From the NCBI RefSeq assembly GCF_001613125.1, contig NZ_BDBT01000035.1:1-57243 (forward strand): a DNA stretch of 57,243 nucleotides, written 5' to 3'. Positions 36,242 to 43,713 of the stretch are shown here, piece after piece (the first letter of the stretch is position 1; each line of letters begins with the position of its first letter). The notes beneath the pieces were generated by a model. It saw only the letters and a list, made by a program, of their open reading frames with translations. It did no database searches and had not been told where the DNA came from. The DNA is from Nocardia shimofusensis NBRC 100134 (lineage in GTDB: Bacteria; Actinomycetota; Actinomycetes; Mycobacteriales; Mycobacteriaceae). A program made the translations under genes and the position numbers.

Positions 36242-36694
36242 ATGACCATGTCTTTTGCCACCATGCCCACGACCATCGATCCCCAGGCGCTGGCCTCCGC
36301 CGCCCCGCGCGGCCTGCGCGCCGAGAGCGCCGGGATGACTCCGGCCGAATTCCACGACCGCTACTGCCGCGACACCGGCCCGATCCGGCTCAGTGATTGG
36401 GCCGCCACCGGTGACCGTGCCGCCGCCTACACCGCGACGCTCGAGTTCGCCGACCGGCTGCGCACCGTCGCGACCACCGGCAGCCCGGTCGCCGCACTGA
36501 CCTCGGCCCTCTACGACGAGGGCTATCCGGTCGAGATCCTGCAGTTCCATCAGCGCCGCACCGGCGAAGGCACCGCGACGTTCATCCGCTGCGAGTTCAA
36601 CGGCAAGCGCGGCTGGGGCGCCGCCATGGCCGGTGACAGCGCCGAGTCCTCGGTCCGCGCCATCCTCTCCGGCGTCAACCGGCTCGGTTCCTGA
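36242..36694 (+). CDS. Stand-alone LeuA regulatory-domain protein
   Basis: A 150-residue protein whose C-terminal half (about 75-150) matches the allosteric domain at the end of 2-isopropylmalate synthase: TTGSPVAALTSALYDEGYPV, then a strand region and GWGAAMAGDSAESSVRAILSGVNRL. There is no catalytic TIM barrel. In LeuA this domain binds leucine and gives feedback inhibition. Here it may be a free leucine sensor or a partner subunit for LeuA or a homologue; this is inference. ATGs at 36242 and 36248 are both possible. Annotation as homocitrate synthase would be misleading without the barrel. Confidence 0.8.
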   Translation: MTMSFATMPTTIDPQALASAAPRGLRAESAGMTPAEFHDRYCRDTGPIRLSDWAATGDRAAAYTATLEFADRLRTVATTGSPVAALTSALYDEGYPVEILQFHQRRTGEGTATFIRCEFNGKRGWGAAMAGDSAESSVRAILSGVNRLGS

Positions 36695-36699
36695 CCGTT

Positions 36700-36760
36700 C
36701 CACGACGAGCAACGGCTCGTCCATCCCGAAAGGGTGGGCGAGCCGTTGCTGCTGTCGTGG
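36700..36760. terminator. Bidirectional terminator
   Basis: Long inverted repeat between convergent genes. The left arm (36700-36719) contains CCACGAC and AGCAACGGCTCG. The right arm (36739-36760) has the complements with a 2-3 base offset. A smaller hairpin with a GAAA loop sits in the middle. Confidence 0.8.
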
Positions 36761-36763
36761 GGA

Positions 36764-37135
36764 CTACTCCGCGGCGGACTGCTGCTCGGCGAGCTGCTTG
36801 CGCACCTCGTCCATGTCCAGCGCCTTCACCTGGGAGACCAGGTCCTCGAGCGCGGCGGGCGGCAGCGCGCCGGGCTGCGCGAACACCAGTACGCCCTCGC
36901 GGAAGGCCATGATGGTCGGGATCGACCGGATGTTGGCGGCTGCGGCCAAGCCCTGCTCGGCCTCGGTGTCCACCTTGCCGTGCACGACGTCGGGGTGCTT
37001 GGTCGAGGAAGCCTCGTAGGTGGGCGCGAAGCTGCGGCACGGTCCGCACCATTCGGCCCAGAAATCGACCAGCACCACGTCGTTGCCGGTGACTACTTCG
37101 TCGAAATTCTGCTGGGTGAGCGTCTGGGTCGCCAT
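36764..37135 (-). CDS. Thioredoxin
   Basis: A 123-residue cytoplasmic disulphide reductase with the active site WCGPC (C30, C33) in VDFWAEWCGPCRSF and the cis-Pro loop IRSIPTIMAF. The C-terminus has an extra helix of about 15 residues, rich in Glu and Gln (MDEVRKQLAEQQSAAE). The start at MATQTLTQQNFDEVV matches the family. The very long open frame extending upstream is a shadow of the dehydrogenase gene on the other strand. Confidence 0.95.
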   Translation of the reverse strand: MATQTLTQQNFDEVVTGNDVVLVDFWAEWCGPCRSFAPTYEASSTKHPDVVHGKVDTEAEQGLAAAANIRSIPTIMAFREGVLVFAQPGALPPAALEDLVSQVKALDMDEVRKQLAEQQSAAE

Positions 37136-37321
37136 GACGTCCTCTCGTGTCGTGTGTCGCCTGCTGTAACGCCGGGGACGCCGTCTATCTTCCCCCGTGG
37201 GCATGCCCGCCCGGCGTGGCGTCGATCGCCGTTCCGCCCGGAGTACCCGAGGGTGGGGCGGGAAAACGCCTTGTCGGGCGGGTCGTGGGATCAGCGCGGG
37301 TAGGCGGGCGATGATAGGCCG

Positions 37322-38443
37322 GTGAGCGAAGCGAAGAACGCCGGTCGGCACGTGAGTTCGGCCGCGGCGAAAGCCCCGCGACGGCTCGGCCTGATCGAGG
37401 GGGACGGCATCGGTCCCGAAGTGGTCCGGTCCGCCCGCGTGGTGGTCGACGAGGCGGTGGCGGCGGCAGGTGGCGCGCCGATCGAGTGGGTGCCGGCCGT
37501 CATCGGTCATCGGGCGATCGCCGATGTCGGCGAGCCGCTGCCGGAGCGGACGATCGAAGTGCTCGCGGGGCTGGATGCCTGGCTGCTCGGGCCGCACGAC
37601 AATGCCTCCTACCCCGGTGAGTTCCGGAAGTCGACGCCGCCGGGCGGCGCGATCCGAAAGCGTTTCGACCTCTACGCCAATATCCGCCCCGCCCGCGCCT
37701 TCCCCGGCGTGCGAGCCGCGGCTCCCGGAATCGACCTGGTGGTGGTGCGGGAGAACAGCGAAGGCTTCTACGCCGACCGGAACATGTTCGCCGGCTCGGG
37801 AGAGTTCCAGCCCAGCGCCGATATGGCCATGTCGATCTCGGTGATCACCCGCGGGGCCACCGAGCGGATCGCGCACGAGGCGATGCGGCTGGCCGCGAGC
37901 CGGCGCAAGAAGGTGACCATCGTGCACAAGGCGAACGTGCTGCCGCGCACCATGGGGCTGTTCCGCGACGTCTGCTACGAGGTGGCGAAGGCGTATCCCG
38001 ACGTGCGGGTGGACGACGAACACGTCGACGCGGCCGCCGCCCATCTGGTGCGCGCCTCCGGCGACTACGACGTGGTGGTCACCGAGAACCTCTTCGGCGA
38101 CATCCTCTCCGACCTCGCCGGGCAGCTCAGCGGATCGCTGGGCACCGCGCCGTCGCTGAACTGCTCGGCGAACCGCGCGATGGCCCAAGCGGTGCACGGC
38201 GCGGCCCCCGACATCGCCGGGCACAATCGCGCCAACCCCGTGGCGATGCAGATGTCTGCGGCGATGTTGTTGCGCTGGTTGGGGATTCGCGACGGCGACG
38301 CGACGCTGACCCAAGCCGCCGAGCGCATCGAGGCGGCGGTGGCGGCCACTTTCGCGGCGGGCATCGCCACCGCCGACCTCGGTGGCGCGGCCTCGACCGC
38401 GGCGTTCACCGAACAGGTGTGCGCACGGACGCATCGCCGCTGA
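37322..38443 (+). CDS. Isocitrate/isopropylmalate dehydrogenase family protein
   Basis: A 373-residue beta-decarboxylating dehydrogenase. Visible are LIEGDGIGPEVV, the substrate-binding RENSEGFYADRNM, the Lys in VTIVHKANVLPRTMGLF, and ENLFGDILSDLAGQLSGSLGTAPS with the metal-binding Asp residues. The nucleotide-binding region lacks the clear LeuB-specific pattern, and the usual LeuB start is extended by about 20 residues. It could act on isopropylmalate, tartrate/malate or homoisocitrate. The GTG start has no strong Shine-Dalgarno sequence. Confidence 0.85.
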   Translation: MSEAKNAGRHVSSAAAKAPRRLGLIEGDGIGPEVVRSARVVVDEAVAAAGGAPIEWVPAVIGHRAIADVGEPLPERTIEVLAGLDAWLLGPHDNASYPGEFRKSTPPGGAIRKRFDLYANIRPARAFPGVRAAAPGIDLVVVRENSEGFYADRNMFAGSGEFQPSADMAMSISVITRGATERIAHEAMRLAASRRKKVTIVHKANVLPRTMGLFRDVCYEVAKAYPDVRVDDEHVDAAAAHLVRASGDYDVVVTENLFGDILSDLAGQLSGSLGTAPSLNCSANRAMAQAVHGAAPDIAGHNRANPVAMQMSAAMLLRWLGIRDGDATLTQAAERIEAAVAATFAAGIATADLGGAASTAAFTEQVCARTHRR

Positions 38444-38506
38444 CGCTGTTCGCCTCGCGCCGACGGCCGGACCCGCGCCACATCGCCGGGTCCTGCCGCC
38501 GGTTCG

Positions 38507-39010
38507 TCACCAGCGGTCGCGAAGCTCTTCCCGAGGCCGCTGATGCTTGCCGAGTTCGCGTTCGGCGCCGAACGCGAGCTGGTCCTGGGAACGGACCATG
38601 CCCGCCTCGCGCGGTGCGGCGTCGGCGCGTCCCCGAGGCATCGGATCGACGGAGCCGGGACGGATCTGCTGAGCGCCGTGGTCCCAGGCCGACTGCCTGG
38701 GATCGATGCCGTAGTGGGAGAACAGTTCGGTCTCGGCGTCGCGGCTGATGCGGCCGTCGGAGACCAGGTGCGGGGCGGACTTGACCCGGTCCTTGCTCAC
38801 CTGCACCCGCAGGGCGTCGTTGTCGCCTTGGCGCCTGGCGCCCATCAGAGGAACCAGCGAATCGCTGGAGAACAATCCGGTGGACACCGCGACCCAGGTG
38901 GGGGAGCCGCTGTCGTTGTCGAGGTAGATCTGCTTCACTTTGCCGATCTTGGCGCCGTCGGCGTCGAGGACCAGGCTGTCGAGCAGGGAATCGAGCATTG
39001 ACCGAGCCAT
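38507..39010 (-). CDS. PRC-barrel domain protein, copy 1
   Basis: A 167-residue protein with a PRC-barrel at residues ~5-85: SLLDSLVLDADGAKIGKVKQIY, DNDSGSPTWVAVSTG, then VQVSKDRVKSAPH and ELFSHYGIDPR. The C-terminal part is Arg/Gly/Glu-rich and probably disordered. PRC-barrels bind RNA or protein partners (for example RimM) or occur in stress proteins. GAGGAG lies 6 bases before the ATG. It is a paralogue of the gene at 39223-39696. Confidence 0.87.
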   Translation of the reverse strand: MARSMLDSLLDSLVLDADGAKIGKVKQIYLDNDSGSPTWVAVSTGLFSSDSLVPLMGARRQGDNDALRVQVSKDRVKSAPHLVSDGRISRDAETELFSHYGIDPRQSAWDHGAQQIRPGSVDPMPRGRADAAPREAGMVRSQDQLAFGAERELGKHQRPREELRDRW

Positions 39011-39129
39011 GTTCGCTCCTCGGTGGTCGTGGGGTTTCCCGAGGCCCCTGCGAGAAGGCGTCGGGGCGTGAGGTGCTGATCAGCTACATCCACGCAACTA
39101 CCCGCGGTGACCCATCGGCAAACGCCGCA

Positions 39130-39235
39130 GGTCACCGCTCCGCGGCTGCCCGGTCACCGCTCCGCGCCTGGCCCGGTCACCGCTCCGCGCCTGGACCGGT
39201 CACCGCTCCGCGCCTGGACCGGTCACCGCTCCGCG
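39130..39235. repeat. 23-bp minisatellite, five copies
   Basis: The core GGTCACCGCTCCGCG starts at 39130, 39152, 39175, 39198 and 39221, with 22-23 bp spacing and near-identical units. The last copy contains the stop codon of the minus-strand PRC gene, so the array lies directly behind that gene. Each unit includes the small inverted repeat CGGT-C-ACCG. Confidence 0.93.
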
Positions 39236-39696
39236 GCGACGTACCTGCGCAGTCGCACAGAGGCGACCGGCTCCGTGCGGATCGAGTTGTGGTGACGCGG
39301 CTGTGCGTCCGGTCCATAGGTGAGGGGCTCGTCGGACCCGGGGTGGATGTGATGGCGTCCGTAGGTGTCCCAGCCGCCGCGGCGCGGGTCGATGCCGTAG
39401 TGCGCGAACAGTTCGGCTTCGGCCCTGCGGCTGACTCCGCCGTCGCGGTCGCGGTGGGGGGCCGTGCGCACGCGTTCCTTGCTGACTTGGACCCGCAGCG
39501 ATTCGCGGTCGTACCGATGCTGGGCGCCCGACAGGGGGACCAGCGAATTGCCGTCGACCATGTCGGTGGCGACCGCCACCCAGGTCGGTGAACCGCTGTC
39601 GTTGTCGATGTAGATCTCTTCGACGGCGCCGACCGTTTCACCGTTGGCGTCGAGAACCGTGCTGCCGATCACGGAGTCGAGCAATGACTGAGCCAT
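39223..39696 (-). CDS. PRC-barrel domain protein, copy 2
   Basis: A 157-residue PRC-barrel protein that shares long stretches with its neighbour (IDNDSGSPTWVAVAT, SLVPLSGAQ, LRVQVSKERV, ELFAHYGIDPR). The C-terminal region after residue ~110 is His/Arg/Pro-rich and differs. The start at MAQSLLDSVIGS has GAGGAG upstream. The last codons and stop fall inside the first repeat of the 23-bp array. Tandem paralogues point to a local duplication. Confidence 0.87.
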   Translation of the reverse strand: MAQSLLDSVIGSTVLDANGETVGAVEEIYIDNDSGSPTWVAVATDMVDGNSLVPLSGAQHRYDRESLRVQVSKERVRTAPHRDRDGGVSRRAEAELFAHYGIDPRRGGWDTYGRHHIHPGSDEPLTYGPDAQPRHHNSIRTEPVASVRLRRYVAAER

Positions 39697-39837
39697 GATC
39701 ACTCCTCGGTTGTCGGATGGATCTCGGTTGGCCGTGCGGGGCGTACCCGCTCCTACCCGTGCCAGGCACGCCGCAAACAACAGCCTGCTCCGCGAGGTGC
39801 GGCCGGGCGGGCCCGACCGGGATTTCCCGGATCGGGC

Positions 39838-40344
39838 TCAGTCCGTGAGCGCGGTGAGGTCGTCGAGCAGGATCATGACCTCGCCTGCCTGCTTGGTCAC
39901 CACATCGAGCCGGATCCGCAGGGCGCGCAGTCGCGTGGCGGCGATCGGTGCGGCGAACCGGTGATACAGCCGGATCCACTCGCCCGCGGCGGAGGTCGAA
40001 CCGAGCGGCACCTCGCCCTCGGCCAGATCCGCCCACACACGGAGGTCGGCGTGCGGCGAACGGATCCACAGCCGCAGTTCGCTCGTCGCGGCGGGCAGGA
40101 TCCGCGATCGGTCCGCCCGCGGCGCGAGGTCGACCTCGAACCCCTCGGTGGCCGAACGGATCAGCAGCACGACCGCGCGATGGTCGGCCCCGCGCTCGCC
40201 GTCGGCGTAGACGCCGGGGCGCTTGGCGGGCGCGCCCTCGACGAAGGTGGTCAGGTGGGTCTGTGCCGCGCCCGCGCCCACGATCTCCCAGTCGTCCCTG
40301 TTCTCGAAATCGTCGAGGAGTACCTCGGTCGAGGCATCCGGCAT
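39838..40344 (-). CDS. Unknown protein, possible carbohydrate-binding beta-sandwich
   Basis: A 168-residue protein beginning MPDASTEVLLDDFENRDDWEIVG, followed by alternating strands such as HRAVVLLIRSATEGFEVDL, SELRLWIRSPHADLRVWADL and GEWIRLYHRF. The DDFE...W opening and strand pattern recall CIA30/CBM-like galactose-binding domains, but the match is not sure. There is no signal peptide. GAAGGGAAC lies upstream of the ATG. It is probably an intracellular jelly-roll protein of unknown ligand. Confidence 0.65.
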   Translation of the reverse strand: MPDASTEVLLDDFENRDDWEIVGAGAAQTHLTTFVEGAPAKRPGVYADGERGADHRAVVLLIRSATEGFEVDLAPRADRSRILPAATSELRLWIRSPHADLRVWADLAEGEVPLGSTSAAGEWIRLYHRFAAPIAATRLRALRIRLDVVTKQAGEVMILLDDLTALTD

Positions 40345-40451
40345 CGCCTGCGTTCCCTTCTCCGCGATCCCGGCACGTGCTCCGGGATCCCCGACGGACC
40401 ACCCTACAAGCCGCCGCGACCCGAAACCTGTGGTGGCGGTGAGGAATCAGG

Positions 40452-40787
40452 CTAGCGGCAGGCGTATTCGCGAATCCGGCTCGCGTGTGCGTGGATGACG
40501 GTGGGCACCGCGTGCAGCGACACCGCCGCCGCGTAGTCGATGAGGAAATCACCGTCGGGATCGCAGACGGTGAGGCTGTAGCCGATCAGCGGTTCGTCGA
40601 GTACCGCCAGCGCACGGGCCCAGTGATCGATGCGCACCCGCACCGCCAATTCGTCCAGCGCCGCCGCGACCTGCGCGCCGGTGCCGGTGTGCCGGGCCGC
40701 CCACCACGGCCGCGATCCGGCCGGCCAGGTGATCTCCACCAGGCAGTCCAGATCGCGGATCTCCGGCACACCGGTCACGCGCGCCAT
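40452..40787 (-). CDS. Small protein of unknown function
   Basis: A 111-residue protein with no signal peptide or membrane helix. It contains LDCLVEITWPAGSRPWWAARHTG, VRIDHWARALAVLDEPLIGYSLTVCDPDGDFLIDYA and a C-terminal Arg/Cys end. The fold and role are not recognised. GGGGAA precedes the ATG. It lies between the previous unknown gene and the acyl-CoA ligase, all on the minus strand but with gaps over 60 bp. Confidence 0.6.
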   Translation of the reverse strand: MARVTGVPEIRDLDCLVEITWPAGSRPWWAARHTGTGAQVAAALDELAVRVRIDHWARALAVLDEPLIGYSLTVCDPDGDFLIDYAAAVSLHAVPTVIHAHASRIREYACR

Positions 40788-40856
40788 TGTTCCCCGGCAG
40801 GGGACACGCCTGGAACTCGCAGCCGTGAGTTCGGCGTGTCTGGCCCCTGTGCCGAG

Positions 40857-42503
40857 CTAGCCCGCGGTGGTCTCGTGTTCCTCGAGCGTCCGGCGCAGCA
40901 GCTTGCCGGTGGCGTTGCGGGGCAGTTCGTCGAGGAAGACGACATCGCGGGGCACCTTGTGGCGGGCCAGGTTCGCCTTGACGTAGTCCTTGATCTCCTG
41001 CGCATCGCGGGCGGCGTCGGCGGTGGTGACGACGAAGGCGCGCAGACGCTTGCCGAAATCGCGATCGGGAACCCCGACGACGGCGGCCTCGAGCACGTCG
41101 GGCCGTTCCACCAGCAGATTCTCCACTTCCAGCGGGAAGACGTTCTCGCCGCCGGAGACGATCATGTCGTCGTCGCGGCCGTCGATGAACAGCCTGCCCT
41201 CGGCGTCGAAATGCCCGACGTCACCGCTGGAGAGCAGGCCGTCGACGGTCTCCTTGGTGCGGCCGTCGGTGTAGCCGCTGAAACTCAGGCCGCTGGAGAC
41301 GAAGATCGTGCCGACCACTCCCGGCTCGGTGACCTTCCTGCGCTGCTCGTCGTAGATCGCCACCCGGCAACCGACCGGCGGGCGGCCCACTGTGCCGGGC
41401 GCTTCACGCATGTCGCGCGGGGTGGCCACGGCGGCGACGGCGACTTCCGTGGAGGCGTAGAGGTTGTAGAGGACTTCGCCGAAGGCGGCCTCGGTGCGGG
41501 CGCTCAGATCCGGTGACAGCGCGGAACCGGCCGCGAAGATCACCCGCAGCGACGAGGTGTCGTAGCGGGAGAGGACCTCGGGGCCGAGGTCGACGATGCG
41601 CTGCAGCATGGTCGGCACCAGTACCAGGGTGGCGGCGCGATGCTCGGCGATCGCCGCGACGGTGGCCTCCGGATCGAACTTGCGCTGACGCAGCACCACC
41701 TTGTTGCCCAGGCCCCAGCCCAATCCGAGCTGGGACAGCCCGGTGCCGTGGAAGACCGGCGCGGCCATGATGATGGTGTCCTCTTTCGGCAACGGGATGC
41801 GATCGAGGAATTGGGCCGAGGTCAGCGGTGAGACCTTTTCGCGCGGTGCGCCTTTCGGCGTTCCGGTGGTGCCGCTGGTCAGGATGACGATCCCGCCGGG
41901 CTCGGCGGGCGGCGCGGGCGGCGGGCCGTCGGAATGGGCCGCGACGAGCGCGTCGATCGTGGGCGTGGTGTCGCCGGCGACCGGCTCGTCGACCCAGGTC
42001 AGGAAGCGCTTGGTGGTCGCGGGCACCGCTTCGACGACTCCGGTGAACTCGCTGTCGTACAGGATCGCCTCGACCTTCTCGCGGATCGACACATCGGCCA
42101 GCTGCGGCTTGGCGAAGCCGGTGTTCATCAGGACCAGACGCGCGCCGAGCTTGCCCGCCGCCAGCATGGTCAGGATCATGCCGCGGTGGTCGCGGCACAG
42201 CGAGGCGAGCACGGTGTCCGCGCCCAGCCCGGCCGCAGCCAGGCCGCGCGCCAGGGCGTCGGACTGCAGGTCGAGTTCGGCGAAGGTCAGCGTGCCACGC
42301 TCGTCGACGAGGGCGGGGGAATCGTGGTGGGTGCGCACCCCGTGTCGCATCACCGTCGTGAAGGGACCGTAGATCTCCGAGTCGCGCACGGTGCGCAGCG
42401 TCTCGGCGGGCCGCAGCGGGTCGATCATCCCGCGCTTGCTCAGCACTCTCAGCGCGGCGACCGCATCGGTCGCCGTCCGCACGATCTCCCGTGGCGAAAC
42501 CAT
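40857..42503 (-). CDS. Fatty acyl-CoA/AMP ligase (FadD-like)
   Basis: An adenylate-forming enzyme of 548 residues that activates a carboxylic acid to acyl-AMP and then acyl-CoA. Motifs are the P-loop ILTSGTTGTPKGAPRE, YASTEVAVAA, LSSGDVGHFD, IDGRDDDMIVSGGENVFPLEVE and the C-terminal catalytic Lys in PRNATGKLLRR. It resembles FadD2/FadD12-type mycobacterial ligases. The start at MVSPREIVRTATDAVAALRV is uncertain; the frame continues for 30 codons upstream. The chain length is unknown. Confidence 0.9.
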   Translation of the reverse strand: MVSPREIVRTATDAVAALRVLSKRGMIDPLRPAETLRTVRDSEIYGPFTTVMRHGVRTHHDSPALVDERGTLTFAELDLQSDALARGLAAAGLGADTVLASLCRDHRGMILTMLAAGKLGARLVLMNTGFAKPQLADVSIREKVEAILYDSEFTGVVEAVPATTKRFLTWVDEPVAGDTTPTIDALVAAHSDGPPPAPPAEPGGIVILTSGTTGTPKGAPREKVSPLTSAQFLDRIPLPKEDTIIMAAPVFHGTGLSQLGLGWGLGNKVVLRQRKFDPEATVAAIAEHRAATLVLVPTMLQRIVDLGPEVLSRYDTSSLRVIFAAGSALSPDLSARTEAAFGEVLYNLYASTEVAVAAVATPRDMREAPGTVGRPPVGCRVAIYDEQRRKVTEPGVVGTIFVSSGLSFSGYTDGRTKETVDGLLSSGDVGHFDAEGRLFIDGRDDDMIVSGGENVFPLEVENLLVERPDVLEAAVVGVPDRDFGKRLRAFVVTTADAARDAQEIKDYVKANLARHKVPRDVVFLDELPRNATGKLLRRTLEEHETTAG

Positions 42504-42804
42504 CTTTCCCACTGCACTCCTCACTCGAATCGACCGCGTTCCCGCGCCCCCGCACCAGTGGGGCCGAGCGTAGCCCAGCGTGAGAATCCTCATTCACTTA
42601 TTGGTGAGATCCCTTCGCGGACCGGGAGGCTCGGCCGCGGTCAGGTGATCGCCGAGGTCTATCTCCGGAGGCTGCGACCCCGACCGCGGGAATGCTCTGA
42701 GTTCTGTTTCCTTTGCATTACTGTCCAGCGCGGGTGCGTTGTGTCGCTTACATTGCGACCGTGTGGTGAACGCGCGGTTTCACCCATGGAGAGTGGAGGC
42801 TGCT
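42504..42804. other. Divergent gap between the ligase and the amino acid transporter
   Basis: About 300 bp without a gene. It holds three GTGA/TCAC half sites (42580, 42594 and 42604) near the ligase side, which could bind a repressor. TACATT at 42749-42754 is a likely -10 box for the transporter, about 50 bp before its start. Confidence 0.5.
42749..42754 (+). promoter_or_regulatory. -10 box of the polar amino acid transporter
   Basis: TACATT fits TANNNT. Transcription from about 42761 would give a 5' leader of about 45 nt that includes the GGAGG site of the binding-protein gene. Confidence 0.45.
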
Positions 42805-43710
42805 GTGTCTGTTCGTTCCGTGGTGGGCAGTTCCGGTGTGCGAGCGTTGTGCGCGGTGTTCGGCGGCGCGCTGATCCTGAGCGGGTGCACGACCAACACC
42901 GAGGGCTCCGGTGACGAGGTCGCCAAGGTCGAGGTCTCCGAGGTCGCCGAGATCGCCGGGAAGTTGCCCGAGGACATCGAGCGGGCGGGCAAGCTGGTGA
43001 TCGGCGTCAACGTGCCCTACCAGCCCAACGAGTACAAGGACGCCTCCGGCAAGATCGTCGGATTCGACGTGGACCTGATGAACGCGGTCACCGCCGTGCT
43101 CGGTATCGAGGCCGAATACGTGGAATCGGCGTTCGAGAAGATCATCCCGGCGATCCAGGCGGGCACCTACGACGTCGGCATGTCCTCCATCACCGACTCC
43201 GAGGAGCGCGAGAAGCAGGTCGACTTCACCACCTACTTCAACGCGGGCATCCAGTGGGCCCAGCAGACCGGTAAGCCGGTCGACCCGGACAACGCCTGCG
43301 GCCTGCGGGTCGCGGTGCAGGCCACCACCGTCGAGCACACCGACGAGGTGCCCGCCAAGAGCGACAAGTGCGTGGCCGAGGGCAAGGCGCCCATCGACAT
43401 CAAGGCCTTCGACGAGCAGAGCGCGGCCACCAACGCCCTGGTCCAGGGACAGGTCGACGCGATGTCGGCGGATTCGCCGGTGACCGCCTATGCGGTGAAG
43501 CAGAGCGACGGCAAGATCGAACTCGCCGGCCCGGTCTTCGACTCCGCCCCGTACGGCTGGGCCGTCGAGAAGGGCTCGCCGCTGGCCGCCGCCCTGCAGG
43601 CCGCGGTCAACCACCTGATCCAGAACGGGCAGTACAAGGAGATCACCGAGAACTGGGGTGTGCAGGAAGGCGCCATCACCGAGTCGGTGATCAACGGGGC
43701 CGTGAGCTGA
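42805..43710 (+). CDS. Polar amino acid ABC transporter, substrate-binding lipoprotein
   Basis: A 301-residue family 3 solute-binding lipoprotein. The signal peptide ends at LSGC. The mature protein has KLVIGVNVPYQPNEYKDASGKIVGFDVDLMNAV, AGTYDVGMSSITDSEEREKQVDF and ENWGVQEG. The ligand is probably glutamine, glutamate, cystine or a similar polar amino acid. GTG 42805 was chosen because GGAGG (42795-42799) lies 5 bases upstream. It heads a three-gene operon with 3-bp or overlapping junctions. Confidence 0.9.
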   Translation: MSVRSVVGSSGVRALCAVFGGALILSGCTTNTEGSGDEVAKVEVSEVAEIAGKLPEDIERAGKLVIGVNVPYQPNEYKDASGKIVGFDVDLMNAVTAVLGIEAEYVESAFEKIIPAIQAGTYDVGMSSITDSEEREKQVDFTTYFNAGIQWAQQTGKPVDPDNACGLRVAVQATTVEHTDEVPAKSDKCVAEGKAPIDIKAFDEQSAATNALVQGQVDAMSADSPVTAYAVKQSDGKIELAGPVFDSAPYGWAVEKGSPLAAALQAAVNHLIQNGQYKEITENWGVQEGAITESVINGAVS

Positions 43711-43713
43711 TCG

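Noticed and set aside
36764..38434. A 556-residue thioredoxin fusion on the minus strand
   Set aside because: The first 433 codons are a shadow of the dehydrogenase gene. The thioredoxin family start is at 37135.
39130..39235. CRISPR array
   Set aside because: The repeats are back to back with almost no variable spacers and only 22-23 bp apart. No cas gene is in the window.
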